IMG/VR virus record: IMGVR_UViG_3300025133_000384
Coordinates: 1-33,198 of that record
From: a virus
DNA length: 33,198 nt
Strand: one strand, 5' to 3'
Shown piece by piece: positions 14,103 to 19,997 of this stretch. A model generated the notes under the pieces. The model was not told the origin of the DNA and did not search any database. It saw nothing but the letters and a program-made list of their open reading frames with translations. Each line of letters begins with the position of its first letter. Position 1 is the first letter of the stretch. Position numbers and translations under genes: made by a program.

Positions 14103-14476
14103 GATTTAGCAATCTCCTTCCACCTCTCCATCTCCTTGCGGAGTTGCTTCTTGCTCATTCCATCATCCTCTGGCTTCTCGTGATCGCTGACCCGGCCCAG
14201 TGTTTGGATAATGTGGAAGCAGGCAGTGCGTGCATCCATCTCCTCATCCAACCCCTTGAGTGCGAGCTTGCACACCTCATCGATTTGGTCGCGGAGTGTG
14301 ATTAGGTAGACAACTTGATCAACAGCCTCGTTGATTGCTTCACGCTCAAGTGGCTTCTCCCACAGGTGTCCTCCGTGTTCCTGAATCCCTTGCAGGTACT
14401 TTGTGTTTACGAGTTCGTCGAACTCCGTCTGGATGTGACTGATGTGTTCGTAGTCGGCTAGTGTTGGTACTCCCAT
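14099..14476 (-). CDS. Phage protein of possible MazG/nucleotide-pyrophosphatase type (125 aa)
   Basis: The protein is all-helical with DYEHISHIQTEFDELVNTKYLQGIQEHGGHLWE and REAINEAVDQVVYLITLRDQI. These acidic helices are arranged like the metal-binding helices of MazG-like or dUTPase-type all-alpha nucleotide pyrophosphohydrolases, but I cannot show the full ExxE/ExxD signature. It has a strong Shine-Dalgarno (AAAGGAGGAAAG) before ATG 14474-14476. The C-terminus is a charged helix. A general phage hypothetical is the fallback. Confidence 0.6.
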   Translation of the reverse strand: MGVPTLADYEHISHIQTEFDELVNTKYLQGIQEHGGHLWEKPLEREAINEAVDQVVYLITLRDQIDEVCKLALKGLDEEMDARTACFHIIQTLGRVSDHEKPEDDGMSKKQLRKEMERWKEIAKS

Positions 14477-14561
14477 TGTTCTTTCCTCCTTTGAATATTA
14501 GGTCGTAGTTGTTTCTGAATTTGTCTGAGAAATTATTTCTCGGCACACTTCCTTTGCTCAT
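14346..14561 (-). CDS. Small overlapping ORF after the DnaA-like gene (up to 71 aa)
   Basis: ATG 14559-14561 overlaps the stop of the DnaA-domain gene as ATGA and opens MSKGSVPRNNFSDKFRNNYDLIFKGGKN. This form (short basic start, then a KFxxNYDxIF motif and a Lys-rich end) recurs in tiny phage proteins, which normally stop there. Here the frame runs on for about 40 codons in a different frame over the next gene. Either the extension is tolerated or the ORF lost its stop. Confidence 0.45.
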   Translation of the reverse strand: MSKGSVPRNNFSDKFRNNYDLIFKGGKNNGSTNTSRLRTHQSHPDGVRRTRKHKVPARDSGTRRTPVGEAT

Positions 14562-14890
14562 ATCTGGTAATCGGAATCGATTGGCTCCTTGACGACTAAC
14601 CATCTGGCAACCTTCCACTTTTCAAGCGAACGTGGGTCTGAGAGGACTCGCCTTTCGACCGCCGATTTAGCGTGCATGACCGTGCCGTGGCACCGTTTAA
14701 ATAAACGGCCAGTTCGACTCAACGCCCCCTTGTTACTGGAAAGCGATTTCCATGTAATCACCATCGCAACCTGACGCGCCTCGGCAATCGGCTCAAAGCG
14801 TGAGCGGCCAAGTATCTCTTCGGGCGTGACCCGGTAAACTTCAGCTACTCCCCGGACAATCCCCTCAAATTGATGTTTAAAATAATTCAT
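14558..14890 (-). CDS. Stand-alone DnaA domain IV-like DNA-binding protein (110 aa)
   Basis: The sequence from VAEVYRVTPEEILGRSRFEPIAEARQVAMV (residues 15-43) to CHGTVMHAKSAVE (67-79) matches the C-terminal DNA-binding domain of DnaA: an HTH plus the HGTVMHA signature that reads the DnaA box. There is no AAA+ ATPase part, so this is a free DnaA domain IV. Phages with such genes may use it to mark or block host-type origins. Start and stop are ATGA overlaps with the exonuclease and the next ORF. Confidence 0.78.
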   Translation of the reverse strand: MNYFKHQFEGIVRGVAEVYRVTPEEILGRSRFEPIAEARQVAMVITWKSLSSNKGALSRTGRLFKRCHGTVMHAKSAVERRVLSDPRSLEKWKVARWLVVKEPIDSDYQI

Positions 14891-15672
14891 AGTTTTGGTT
14901 TGTAGTTTTTTTCGTACTGCCAGAGGCGCAGTGCTGCCTCGAATGCTTCCATCGCTTCACTCACCTCTTCAGGTGTCCACAGCTTGATAATCGGTTCCAT
15001 TGGCTCAGTCGTATTGATTGCAACACTGACCACCGGCACCTTGGTCATCAGGCAACTCTGGTAGAACGCCAACTGCATGACCCATTTGGAATAATAGTTT
15101 GGTTTGTACACCGGCTTCTTGGCTTTACTCAGCTTCATCTTCTGAGTCTTCCAATCGACCAACACTGGCTGATCACCGACAAGCTCGGCTGCCTTGCCCT
15201 TGAAGTAGACCATCGCATCAGCCTTACCGGCTACACCGAGGCTGCGGTTAACCAGTACCCTTTCACTCCACTCATGTGCCTTGATATTTCCTTGGCTCCA
15301 CTCGTGAAACTTTTGCAGGATAGGGCAGGACTCATCCCAGAGCCTGCCGCCGATCATTCTCTCAATGCCATCATGGACAAGCGTCCCAAGCCTCGCCGCT
15401 TCATTGCGGAGAGACTCAGAACGCTCGACTAATCGTCTACCAAAAACGTCACCTGACTCGGCTGCCCCGCGCTGCAATTCCACGGCAGCAACCGCCATCT
15501 GATTGAGCTTCCATCGCTCTAAGCCATCAGATCGGACAATCGACAGGATTGAAGTAGGTGAGGGTAAGAGTTGTTCCTTGCGTGCATCACGCAGGTTAGC
15601 ATCATACCTTGGCTCACCATCGGCTGTATACCAATGGCCGCCACCGTCTGGTTTAACGAATAGAGATGCCAT
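14887..15672 (-). CDS. RecB/Cas4-like PD-(D/E)XK exonuclease (261 aa)
   Basis: I start at ATG 15670-15672 (MASLFVKPDGGG). An upstream in-frame TTG is less likely. Motifs are RLGTLVH (His100), SERV (Glu138), GKAD (Asp152) and VLVDWKT (Asp173, Lys175), the standard order of the PDDEXK_1/RecB-family nuclease. The Gln-rich motif QLAFYQS follows. In phages such enzymes serve in recombination or replication beside an ssDNA-binding protein, as found here. The start follows the stop of the OB-like gene by three bases. Confidence 0.8.
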   Translation of the reverse strand: MASLFVKPDGGGHWYTADGEPRYDANLRDARKEQLLPSPTSILSIVRSDGLERWKLNQMAVAAVELQRGAAESGDVFGRRLVERSESLRNEAARLGTLVHDGIERMIGGRLWDESCPILQKFHEWSQGNIKAHEWSERVLVNRSLGVAGKADAMVYFKGKAAELVGDQPVLVDWKTQKMKLSKAKKPVYKPNYYSKWVMQLAFYQSCLMTKVPVVSVAINTTEPMEPIIKLWTPEEVSEAMEAFEAALRLWQYEKNYKPKL

Positions 15673-15674
15673 GA

Positions 15675-16142
15675 TTACCAACCTGGGTCAGCAGTTACTC
15701 TCTCGTGCGAATCAGGTACTTTAACGTCCTGACCTTTTGCGGGGGGCATTATTGAACTTATCCTAATTGATACCCCGGACCCATCTTGCTTCTGTTTCTC
15801 GATCACGTTCACACTGGCTTGTGCGCCTACCAGTTGCTCGGTGTTGAAGTTACTTTTCTCTTCATTCGACAGGTCTTGGCCGCGCCACTCTATAAGTGCC
15901 TCCCTGAACTTGCCCATCGGATGCAAGGTAGCGTTGAACCAAGCTCCGAGGTAAATAGGATCACCATCCTTCGTAACTTGATCGCCAATGCAAAAGACGA
16001 TCTTAATCTCATTGGTCGTTCGTGTCTTACCCTCGTAGGTGCTTGTTTTTGGGCCAAGCTCAATAACATCAACACAGACTGCCGGGTGTATTCCTACCGT
16101 GGGCTTCTCCCACTCTTCTTGCTTCGCTTCACTCAATATCAT
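15675..16142 (-). CDS. Probable OB-fold ssDNA-binding/recombination accessory protein (155 aa)
   Basis: The sequence has a PTVGIHPAVCVDVIELG strand region, a central GAWFNATLHPMGKFREALIEWRGQDLSNEEKSNFN block and VGAQASVNVIEKQKQDGSGVSIRISSIMPP, followed by an acidic-tailed end. This architecture resembles the DUF669-like/single-strand-binding phage proteins encoded next to RecB-type exonucleases. I infer an OB fold. It overlaps the small upstream ORF by 14 bases. Confidence 0.6.
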   Translation of the reverse strand: MILSEAKQEEWEKPTVGIHPAVCVDVIELGPKTSTYEGKTRTTNEIKIVFCIGDQVTKDGDPIYLGAWFNATLHPMGKFREALIEWRGQDLSNEEKSNFNTEQLVGAQASVNVIEKQKQDGSGVSIRISSIMPPAKGQDVKVPDSHERVTADPGW

Positions 16143-16281
16143 TTTTTTCCTTCTGTTCGGTTGTTTCGGTTTGTTCGTTTCGGGACTGAGTGTCAGCTAA
16201 CGCCTCCAGCCAGTAGCCAAATTCTTTATTGTCTTGGGTTTCGTTCCGCATGTTCTGCGGGTAATTAATTTGCATTCTCAT
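16129..16281 (-). CDS. Small polar protein, first gene of the replication operon (50 aa)
   Basis: ATG 16279-16281 lies five bases after AAAGGAG and opens a 50-codon frame ending at TGA 16129-16131. The product (MRMQINYPQNMRNETQDNKEFGYWLEALADTQ, then a Glu/Thr-rich tail) has no recognisable domain. Its tail overlaps the start of the next gene. It is the first gene after the operator/promoter at 16303-16338. Confidence 0.6.
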   Translation of the reverse strand: MRMQINYPQNMRNETQDNKEFGYWLEALADTQSRNEQTETTEQKEKNDIE

Positions 16282-16302
16282 AAGCTCCTTTGTTTATAGT
16301 GC

Positions 16303-16338
16303 AGGTATTCTACACCTCCTGTAGGACAAACGCTGTCC
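16303..16338 (-). promoter_or_regulatory. Operator/promoter before the replication operon
   Basis: Minus strand: AGGTGTAGAATACCT (16303-16317) sits 22 bases before the first start codon. A GGACA/TGTCC inverted repeat (16324-16338) lies upstream. The 15-mer is identical to the one before the terminase operon, and the TGTCC pair also occurs beside the integrase start. The TAGAAT within it could act as a -10, giving a 5' UTR of about 20 bases. Confidence 0.5.
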
Positions 16339-16348
16339 CACCAAATAA

Positions 16349-16726
16349 CTATTCTGCTGGAGGCAAATCGCCTCGTAAAAACTTAGCAAACTCATCGGCT
16401 GGCATCGTGACCAGCCACGGGCTGTGGTTCTTTTTATGCGCCACAATCGGCACCTTACCTGTTCCTTCACAATCACGCTTGGCTTGATCGATTGCGTCAT
16501 GGATGTTCAGGCGTTCCACTGCCTTCACCTCCCAGTGGATGTAATTCAGTGACGGGCAAACGACATCGGGGAAGTCCTGACCAAACTGATCACGGCCAGC
16601 ATTCTGGCAGCCGCGCTTTGCATCAAACATTGGGGTGCCGTCCTTGTTGAACCCAATGTCTTTGAGGTACAGGCACCAAGCCCTCTCGGCTCTGGCACCT
16701 TTCGCTCTGGAATTAATGCGGCTCAT
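16349..16726 (-). CDS. Holliday-junction-resolvase-like PD-(D/E)XK nuclease (125 aa)
   Basis: The N-terminus SRAKGARAERAWCLYLKDIGF is followed by RGCQNAGRDQFGQDFPDVVCPSLNYIHWEVKAVERLN. Likely catalytic residues are Glu14, Asp54 and Glu66-Val-Lys68. This is the layout of Hjc/VRR-type nucleases and phage PD-(D/E)XK resolvases. A C-terminal helical region follows. The ATG overlaps the excisionase-like stop as ATGA. It may resolve replication/recombination intermediates before packaging. Confidence 0.72.
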   Translation of the reverse strand: MSRINSRAKGARAERAWCLYLKDIGFNKDGTPMFDAKRGCQNAGRDQFGQDFPDVVCPSLNYIHWEVKAVERLNIHDAIDQAKRDCEGTGKVPIVAHKKNHSPWLVTMPADEFAKFLRGDLPPAE

Positions 16727-16923
16727 CGGCGGGGTGTGGGGGTGCCGATGAACCGCTGGAGGGAAGCGAGTGTTATGCGTACCCCTTGCGAACCTATTCG
16801 GATCGGCTCAAGGTCGCCTCGCTTCAATAAAGTGTCGATGTGCGGGATACTGCAATCCATCAACTCAGCCGCATGTTTGCGGGAGACGAGTTGCATTGCT
16901 TCTAATTGTTTATCTATTTCCAT
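16723..16923 (-). CDS. Excisionase-like MerR-type HTH protein (66 aa)
   Basis: The sequence LVSRKHAAELMDCSIPHIDTLLKRGDLEPIRIGSQGVRITLASLQRFI is the minimal winged-HTH of the AlpA/HTH_17/excisionase family: helix, turn, recognition helix, Arg-Ile wing, final helix. It sits a few genes from the integrase, and an Xis role is likely. It could also regulate transcription. The upstream gene ends ten bases inside its start, and its stop overlaps the nuclease start as ATGA. Confidence 0.75.
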   Translation of the reverse strand: MEIDKQLEAMQLVSRKHAAELMDCSIPHIDTLLKRGDLEPIRIGSQGVRITLASLQRFIGTPTPRR

Positions 16924-17093
16924 GTTTTTAATGCGTATGGGGTCACGTCGAAGAGTAGCCCGTTAGTTAATTGCAGCCTGACGTTTCGCTTTTCTGGCTT
17001 GCCAAAGGCATCGCCCACAATGCGTCCCTTAATTGCCGGGTTATCCTTGTGCTTCACCCGGTCGCCCACTTTGAATGTTACTTCTTCAACCAT
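16914..17093 (-). CDS. Small SH3/KOW-like protein (59 aa)
   Basis: ATG 17091-17093 lies inside the last codons of the lysin gene, and TAG 16914-16916 lies inside the first codons of the next. The product (VTFKVGDRVKHKDNPAIKGRIVGDAFGKPEKRNVRLQLTNGLLFDV) has the strand-turn pattern of a small beta-barrel with a VGDRVKHK opening typical of KOW/SH3-like domains. The role is unknown. Confidence 0.6.
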   Translation of the reverse strand: MVEEVTFKVGDRVKHKDNPAIKGRIVGDAFGKPEKRNVRLQLTNGLLFDVTPYALKTWK

Positions 17094-17767
17094 GCCTCAA
17101 TCTTTCGGATCGCACGTTGAGTTGTTGCCGGGGATTTGCTTACATCGAATTTAACCTTGCGTGCATTACCAACACCCCAGTTGTAGCCCATGTATATCTG
17201 GCCTGCCGTGGGGTATTTTACACCTCGGTCACGAATGTATTTCTCGATCCACTGTAAATAGCTGACAGCGTACAGGCGACTCCACTTAATGTCTATAGAC
17301 CCCTCCTTGTAGGATGTGGTGGGAAGTCCGTCACGTTGACGGATTTGCGTGGTGTGCTGCCATGTAGGCTGCCAGAATTGAAATGCGCCTGAAGCCTTAC
17401 CGCCGTCTCCAATCGCCGTGGCTCGCCCGTTCGACTCCACTTGGCATACCGCTTCGATTAGCTTTGCGTTGACTCGGCTTGGTGCCGCTGGCTTCGCAGA
17501 AAATCCGCTCAACGTACTCAGCAGGAGTAAGGCCAGCAGACTTAGCCTCTTTGCGAAGTGCAAGGAGGATTCGTTTATCAAGCCATGCTGCGAGCAATGC
17601 TTTATGTTCTGCGCGTTGGTCTGGCACGGGTCTTCTGTGTCACACTCCATCGGCATATCCGATATAATCTTATCCACCTCATCCATCAGGTAGCGTTTTG
17701 ATTCGGAGTTTAAATGCCCAAATTTCCGGGCAGACGCATTTGAAATGATTAAACTGACACTCTCCAT
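17078..17767 (-). CDS. Endolysin-type transglycosylase/lysozyme-like protein (229 aa or shorter)
   Basis: Residues about 100-170 (AKLIEAVCQVESNGRATAIGDGGKASGAFQFWQPTWQHT) have the lytic-transglycosylase/goose-lysozyme-like pattern with catalytic Glu111 and the GAFQF motif. It is followed by the YLQWIEKYI helix and QIYMGYNWGVGNARKV. Residues 73-91 form a signal-anchor-like segment (KRLSLLALLLLSTLSGFSA), so export without a holin is plausible. The first 68 codons are of unknown role, and a TTG at 17563 just before the signal segment is an alternative start. The ATG at 17767 has good AGGAG spacing. Confidence 0.72.
   Translation of the reverse strand: MESVSLIISNASARKFGHLNSESKRYLMDEVDKIISDMPMECDTEDPCQTNAQNIKHCSQHGLINESSLHFAKRLSLLALLLLSTLSGFSAKPAAPSRVNAKLIEAVCQVESNGRATAIGDGGKASGAFQFWQPTWQHTTQIRQRDGLPTTSYKEGSIDIKWSRLYAVSYLQWIEKYIRDRGVKYPTAGQIYMGYNWGVGNARKVKFDVSKSPATTQRAIRKIEAWLKK
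17397..17627 (-). CDS. Overlapping-frame ORF with ribbon-helix-helix-like segment (76 aa)
   Basis: A GTG at 17625-17627 opens a second frame inside the lysin gene. Residues about 14-42 (AAWLDKRILLALRKEAKSAGLTPAEYVERI) look like the strand plus helices of a CopG/RHH domain, and codon first positions in this frame are G-rich, as in the phage's known genes. It could be a separate nested gene, or the true downstream part of a gene starting at 17767 and reached by a frameshift. Confidence 0.4.
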   Translation of the reverse strand: MPDQRAEHKALLAAWLDKRILLALRKEAKSAGLTPAEYVERIFCEASGTKPSQRKANRSGMPSGVERASHGDWRRR

Positions 17768-17795
17768 AACTAGCTCCTTTTCTCCTATTAGTTTC

Positions 17796-17840
17796 AGGCG
17801 GACTCCGCCCGGTGAGCTACTTATAAGGCGGACTCCGCCC
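17796..17840. promoter_or_regulatory. Twin GGCGGACTCCGCC palindromic operators over the lysin promoter
   Basis: Two identical 15-bp copies (17796-17810 and 17826-17840), each holding the 13-bp palindrome GGCGGACTCCGCC, have centres exactly 30 bp apart, about three DNA turns. The upstream copy falls between a TTTACT (-35-like) and TATAAG (-10-like) on the minus strand with an 18-bp spacer, and the other lies near +13. This is a strong layout for a cooperative repressor. Confidence 0.6.
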
Positions 17841-17881
17841 AGAAGTAAAGTACAATAGTAGACTATATTGTTAACAGGTTA

Positions 17882-18067
17882 TTATTTAGAAGGCTTCTTT
17901 TTCTGACTGCCAATATCGTCAGACTCCCCCATCTCATCCTTGAGCATGTTCCTGATTAAGTCCGAGACACTCACGCCCCGCCTCTTGGCCTCCTTGGCGA
18001 GGCGTTTGCGGAAGTCGCCGGTAACCCAGAATCCGACTCTCTTCATTGATGGATCGCGAAATGGCAT
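17882..18067 (-). CDS. Ribbon-helix-helix (Arc/CopG-like) regulator (61 aa)
   Basis: I start at ATG 18065-18067; a later ATG (MKRVGFW) at 18046 is possible. The sequence VGFWVTGDFRKRLAKEAKRRGVSVSDLIRNMLKDEM has the RHH form: one strand, two helices and a basic helix 1. A Lys-rich tail follows. It sits between two sets of palindromes (17796-17840 and 18087-18103), so it is likely an autoregulated repressor. It is the best candidate for the lysogeny regulator here. Confidence 0.72.
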   Translation of the reverse strand: MPFRDPSMKRVGFWVTGDFRKRLAKEAKRRGVSVSDLIRNMLKDEMGESDDIGSQKKKPSK

Positions 18068-18086
18068 TGCGTTAAAACCAATACAC

Positions 18087-18103
18087 ACACTGTAGCACAG
18101 TGT
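18087..18103. promoter_or_regulatory. Perfect ACACTGT/ACAGTGT palindrome before the RHH gene
   Basis: Two 7-bp arms flank an AGC centre, 19 bases upstream of the RHH start codon. The position over the likely promoter region fits autoregulation by the RHH protein. No other copy was found near the twin GGCGG palindromes, so two different DNA-binding proteins could be involved. Confidence 0.55.
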
Positions 18104-18144
18104 AATACAAATACTACTTATCAACACAACAAAAGCCTATAAGT

Positions 18145-18288
18145 CTATTTACTTATTGGGTTGTCTACCGGATCAAGGTCTGGCAATTGGTCACCAATGG
18201 CGGCCTCCAGATCGGTATCATACACCTCGACAACTTTATCGGCTGTCATCACGTCAAGCTCAACTTCAACGTAAACATTCTTTTCCAT
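18145..18288 (-). CDS. Small acidic protein (47 aa)
   Basis: ATG 18286-18288 opens MEKNVYVEVELDVMTADKVVEVYDTDLEAAIGDQLPDLDPVDNPISK, ending at TAG 18145-18147. The product is strongly acidic with regularly spaced hydrophobic residues. There is no Shine-Dalgarno before it, only a hairpin. The location (directly upstream of an RHH regulator) suggests a partner or decoy for a DNA-binding protein, which is inference only. One copy of the AGGTGTA motif lies inside the gene at 18213-18227. Confidence 0.45.
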   Translation of the reverse strand: MEKNVYVEVELDVMTADKVVEVYDTDLEAAIGDQLPDLDPVDNPISK

Positions 18289-18291
18289 AAC

Positions 18292-18337
18292 AAAGAGGGG
18301 GTTTTCCTGTTGGGAAACAGAACATTACCCCCCCTTT
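18292..18337. promoter_or_regulatory. Long imperfect hairpin before the acidic mini-gene
   Basis: A 10-base arm (18292-18301) pairs with 18328-18337 (one mismatch), and TTTCC (18303-18307) pairs with GGAAA (18313-18317) inside it. The hairpin ends three bases upstream of the start codon at 18288, so it may block or shape translation. Its T-tract is short, so it is a weak terminator candidate. Confidence 0.4.
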
Positions 18338-18374
18338 ATCAGAAAACCAGAAAAAGTTATGACACAAGTTTTTC

Positions 18375-18409
18375 GCAACAAGATTTGTTGCGCTGATGAC
18401 AAGATCAGC
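18375..18409. terminator. Two adjacent hairpins after the integrase gene
   Basis: GCAACAA/TTGTTGC (18375-18391) and GCTGAT/ATCAGC (18392-18409) are two perfect inverted repeats end to end, starting just after the integrase stop. Neither is followed by a T-tract, so rho-dependent ending, RNA processing or a protein-binding role is possible. Confidence 0.4.
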
Positions 18410-19672
18410 TTACCCAACCGCCGCCTGTTTGTTAACAGGCTGCTCGGCGGTCAGGTTAATTTCGTACTCAGGCTGCTTAACAATATCAGCGTAATAACTC
18501 TCGGTAGTGGTAATAGATGCATGACCCAGTAAACGCTGCACCGCGAACAGGTCTTTAATCTGGTGACTTACTTCACTGCCAAACCACCTCCGCAACTCAT
18601 GCGTCTTTTTCTTTTCAGTCCACCCGATAGACAAGAACCACTTACACAGTCTTCTGCCAATCCCCTGCTTGCGATCATTACCACTGTATGCAGGGATGAT
18701 GAACTCAGAGTCATCACTGAGTAAAAGAATCTGATCATACACCGATTCGCTTAACGGCACCCGGCGAATTTTACGACCCTTCGGCACCCACGTCTCAGTG
18801 GGCTGAACGTAAAGCACCCGTTTCCCCTTGTAAAAGGTGATCCATTCCTTCCGAGCCTGTAAAGCCTCTGTCCTCCGCAAGCCACACCCCGCAGCCAACT
18901 GGAATAACAAGTAGGCCGAGGGGTCTGACTCTTTCAACGCAGGGAGGTTAGCTTTCAGTGTCTCCACCTGGCCATCGATCTTCTCGTACAGGAATTCAAC
19001 GGGAGTACACTTCTGGTGCGGTGCTTCAACGAATGTGCTTATGTCAGGCAGGCCGGGATAGAGTTTGTCCACGATGTTTCGCTTGGAAAATAAACTCTTC
19101 GCATCCCCTAGCAAACTGTTTGCACCACGAATACGACTCTCGCGTGCCTCACCCGCTTCCGGGTAACCTAAGAGCCTATTCTTCATAAACTTCTTAACCA
19201 GTTGACGGTCGAGGATTGTAGCAGGTAGCTTGTCAATCGCTGGCTCAACCCATTCCCCTGACTCAGCATCCTTAACCTGTTTCCGTTCAATCTGGAGGGC
19301 TGTACGAATCAGCGTGCGTAAACGATTGCTGGCCTCACGAGAAACGCGCTTGGTCTGAGTCGGCACATCCTGTTCGATAAATAATTGAATGCACTGACCA
19401 ATCGTGATGACACCCTTCTTGTTCTGACCGGCATGAACGAAGTCCCATTGTTCGCGGGAGGCTGCCCGGACTTTGTCCAGAGCAGTGGCTGCTGCTGTAC
19501 GTTCATCCGTGGTGCGGAGGTTGAGTTGGTGGTGCTTGCCGTTGGCAGCGAAGCGGGTGCGCCAGTTCTTACCGCGCAACTCGATCACTGCGGTGGTGCC
19601 GTCCTTCGCAGACACCTTGCGCTTGCTGTCAACCGGCTTGCCGTTGCGGCCTATGTATTTTTCGATCTTCAT
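18410..19672 (-). CDS. int: Tyrosine-family site-specific integrase (420 aa)
   Basis: The protein has an N-terminal arm/core-binding part (residues 1-200, with an SAM-like helical region) and a catalytic part. Catalytic residues are Arg266 (CGLRRTEAL), His358 and Arg361 (HELRR), His384 (LLGHAS) and Tyr393/394 (TESYYADIV). It integrates the phage at attB, here predicted to be the tRNA-His gene. It lies just downstream of the attP site. The ATG at 19670-19672 has AGGAG with correct spacing. No recombination-directionality factor is next to it, and the best Xis candidate is at 16723. Confidence 0.93.
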   Translation of the reverse strand: MKIEKYIGRNGKPVDSKRKVSAKDGTTAVIELRGKNWRTRFAANGKHHQLNLRTTDERTAAATALDKVRAASREQWDFVHAGQNKKGVITIGQCIQLFIEQDVPTQTKRVSREASNRLRTLIRTALQIERKQVKDAESGEWVEPAIDKLPATILDRQLVKKFMKNRLLGYPEAGEARESRIRGANSLLGDAKSLFSKRNIVDKLYPGLPDISTFVEAPHQKCTPVEFLYEKIDGQVETLKANLPALKESDPSAYLLFQLAAGCGLRRTEALQARKEWITFYKGKRVLYVQPTETWVPKGRKIRRVPLSESVYDQILLLSDDSEFIIPAYSGNDRKQGIGRRLCKWFLSIGWTEKKKTHELRRWFGSEVSHQIKDLFAVQRLLGHASITTTESYYADIVKQPEYEINLTAEQPVNKQAAVG

Positions 19673-19700
19673 TTTTAGTAGCTCCTGATTTTGTTTTTAG

Positions 19701-19731
19701 ATGTCCCGCAGGACATTGGTGTTTTACACCT
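19701..19731 (-). promoter_or_regulatory. Integrase promoter/operator (AGGTGTA family plus TGTCC palindrome)
   Basis: On the minus strand AGGTGTAAAACACCA (19717-19731) follows TTGGCA with an 18-bp gap to TAAAAC, a plausible promoter. Just downstream is ATGTCC/GGACAT (19701-19716), a 6-bp palindrome in the 5' UTR, followed by the Shine-Dalgarno AGGAG. Both elements are shared with the start of the replication operon at 16303-16338. Confidence 0.5.
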
Positions 19732-19757
19732 TAACCACCCTTACTGCCAAGCATTAA

Positions 19758-19777
19758 TTTGTCCAAAATTTGTCCAA
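19758..19777. repeat. Integrase arm-type repeat, left copy
   Basis: TTGTCCAAAATTTGTCCAA (19759-19777) contains two near-tandem TTGTCCA sites 11 bp apart. An identical 19-mer occurs at 19998-20016 in the same orientation on the other side of the tRNA-like core, as expected for integrase arm-binding sites. Confidence 0.5.
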
Positions 19778-19844
19778 GGGCTATTTCCGAGGGGCAGCGT
19801 TTAGAGCTGATGTGCAGAATAGCACGGTATAACAGAAGAAAAAA

Positions 19845-19893
19845 TGGGGTGATCGACCGGGCTTGAACCGGCGACAACCAGAATCACAATCTG
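19845..19893 (-). other. attP core: 3' half of a tRNA-His gene
   Basis: Minus strand 19893-19845 reads as the anticodon stem-loop CAGATTGTGATTCTG (anticodon GTG, His), the TTGTCG variable region, the CCGGTTCAAGCCCGG T-arm, the acceptor CGATCAC and C-CCA. The 5' half of the tRNA is absent: position 27 would pair A with G, and no D-arm follows. The T-rich run after CCA may be the old tRNA terminator. This is the usual signature of an attP that restores the host tRNA on integration. Confidence 0.85.
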
Positions 19894-19997
19894 TAAATTT
19901 CTTTGCTCACACAGTCATTCATCCTCATTCACAGGCATAAACTGTAAATCACTCACCCTCCAAAACACCTCATATTAGACATATTAGAAGCACTGAC

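Noticed and set aside
17211-17225. AGGTGTA motif copy inside the lysin gene as a promoter
   Set aside because: It encodes RGVKY in the conserved part of the lysin and has no gene start close downstream that needs it. It may be chance.
19845-19893. tRNA-His gene
   Set aside because: Only the 3' half is present. The D-arm and 5' acceptor are missing, so it cannot make a tRNA and is called as attP.
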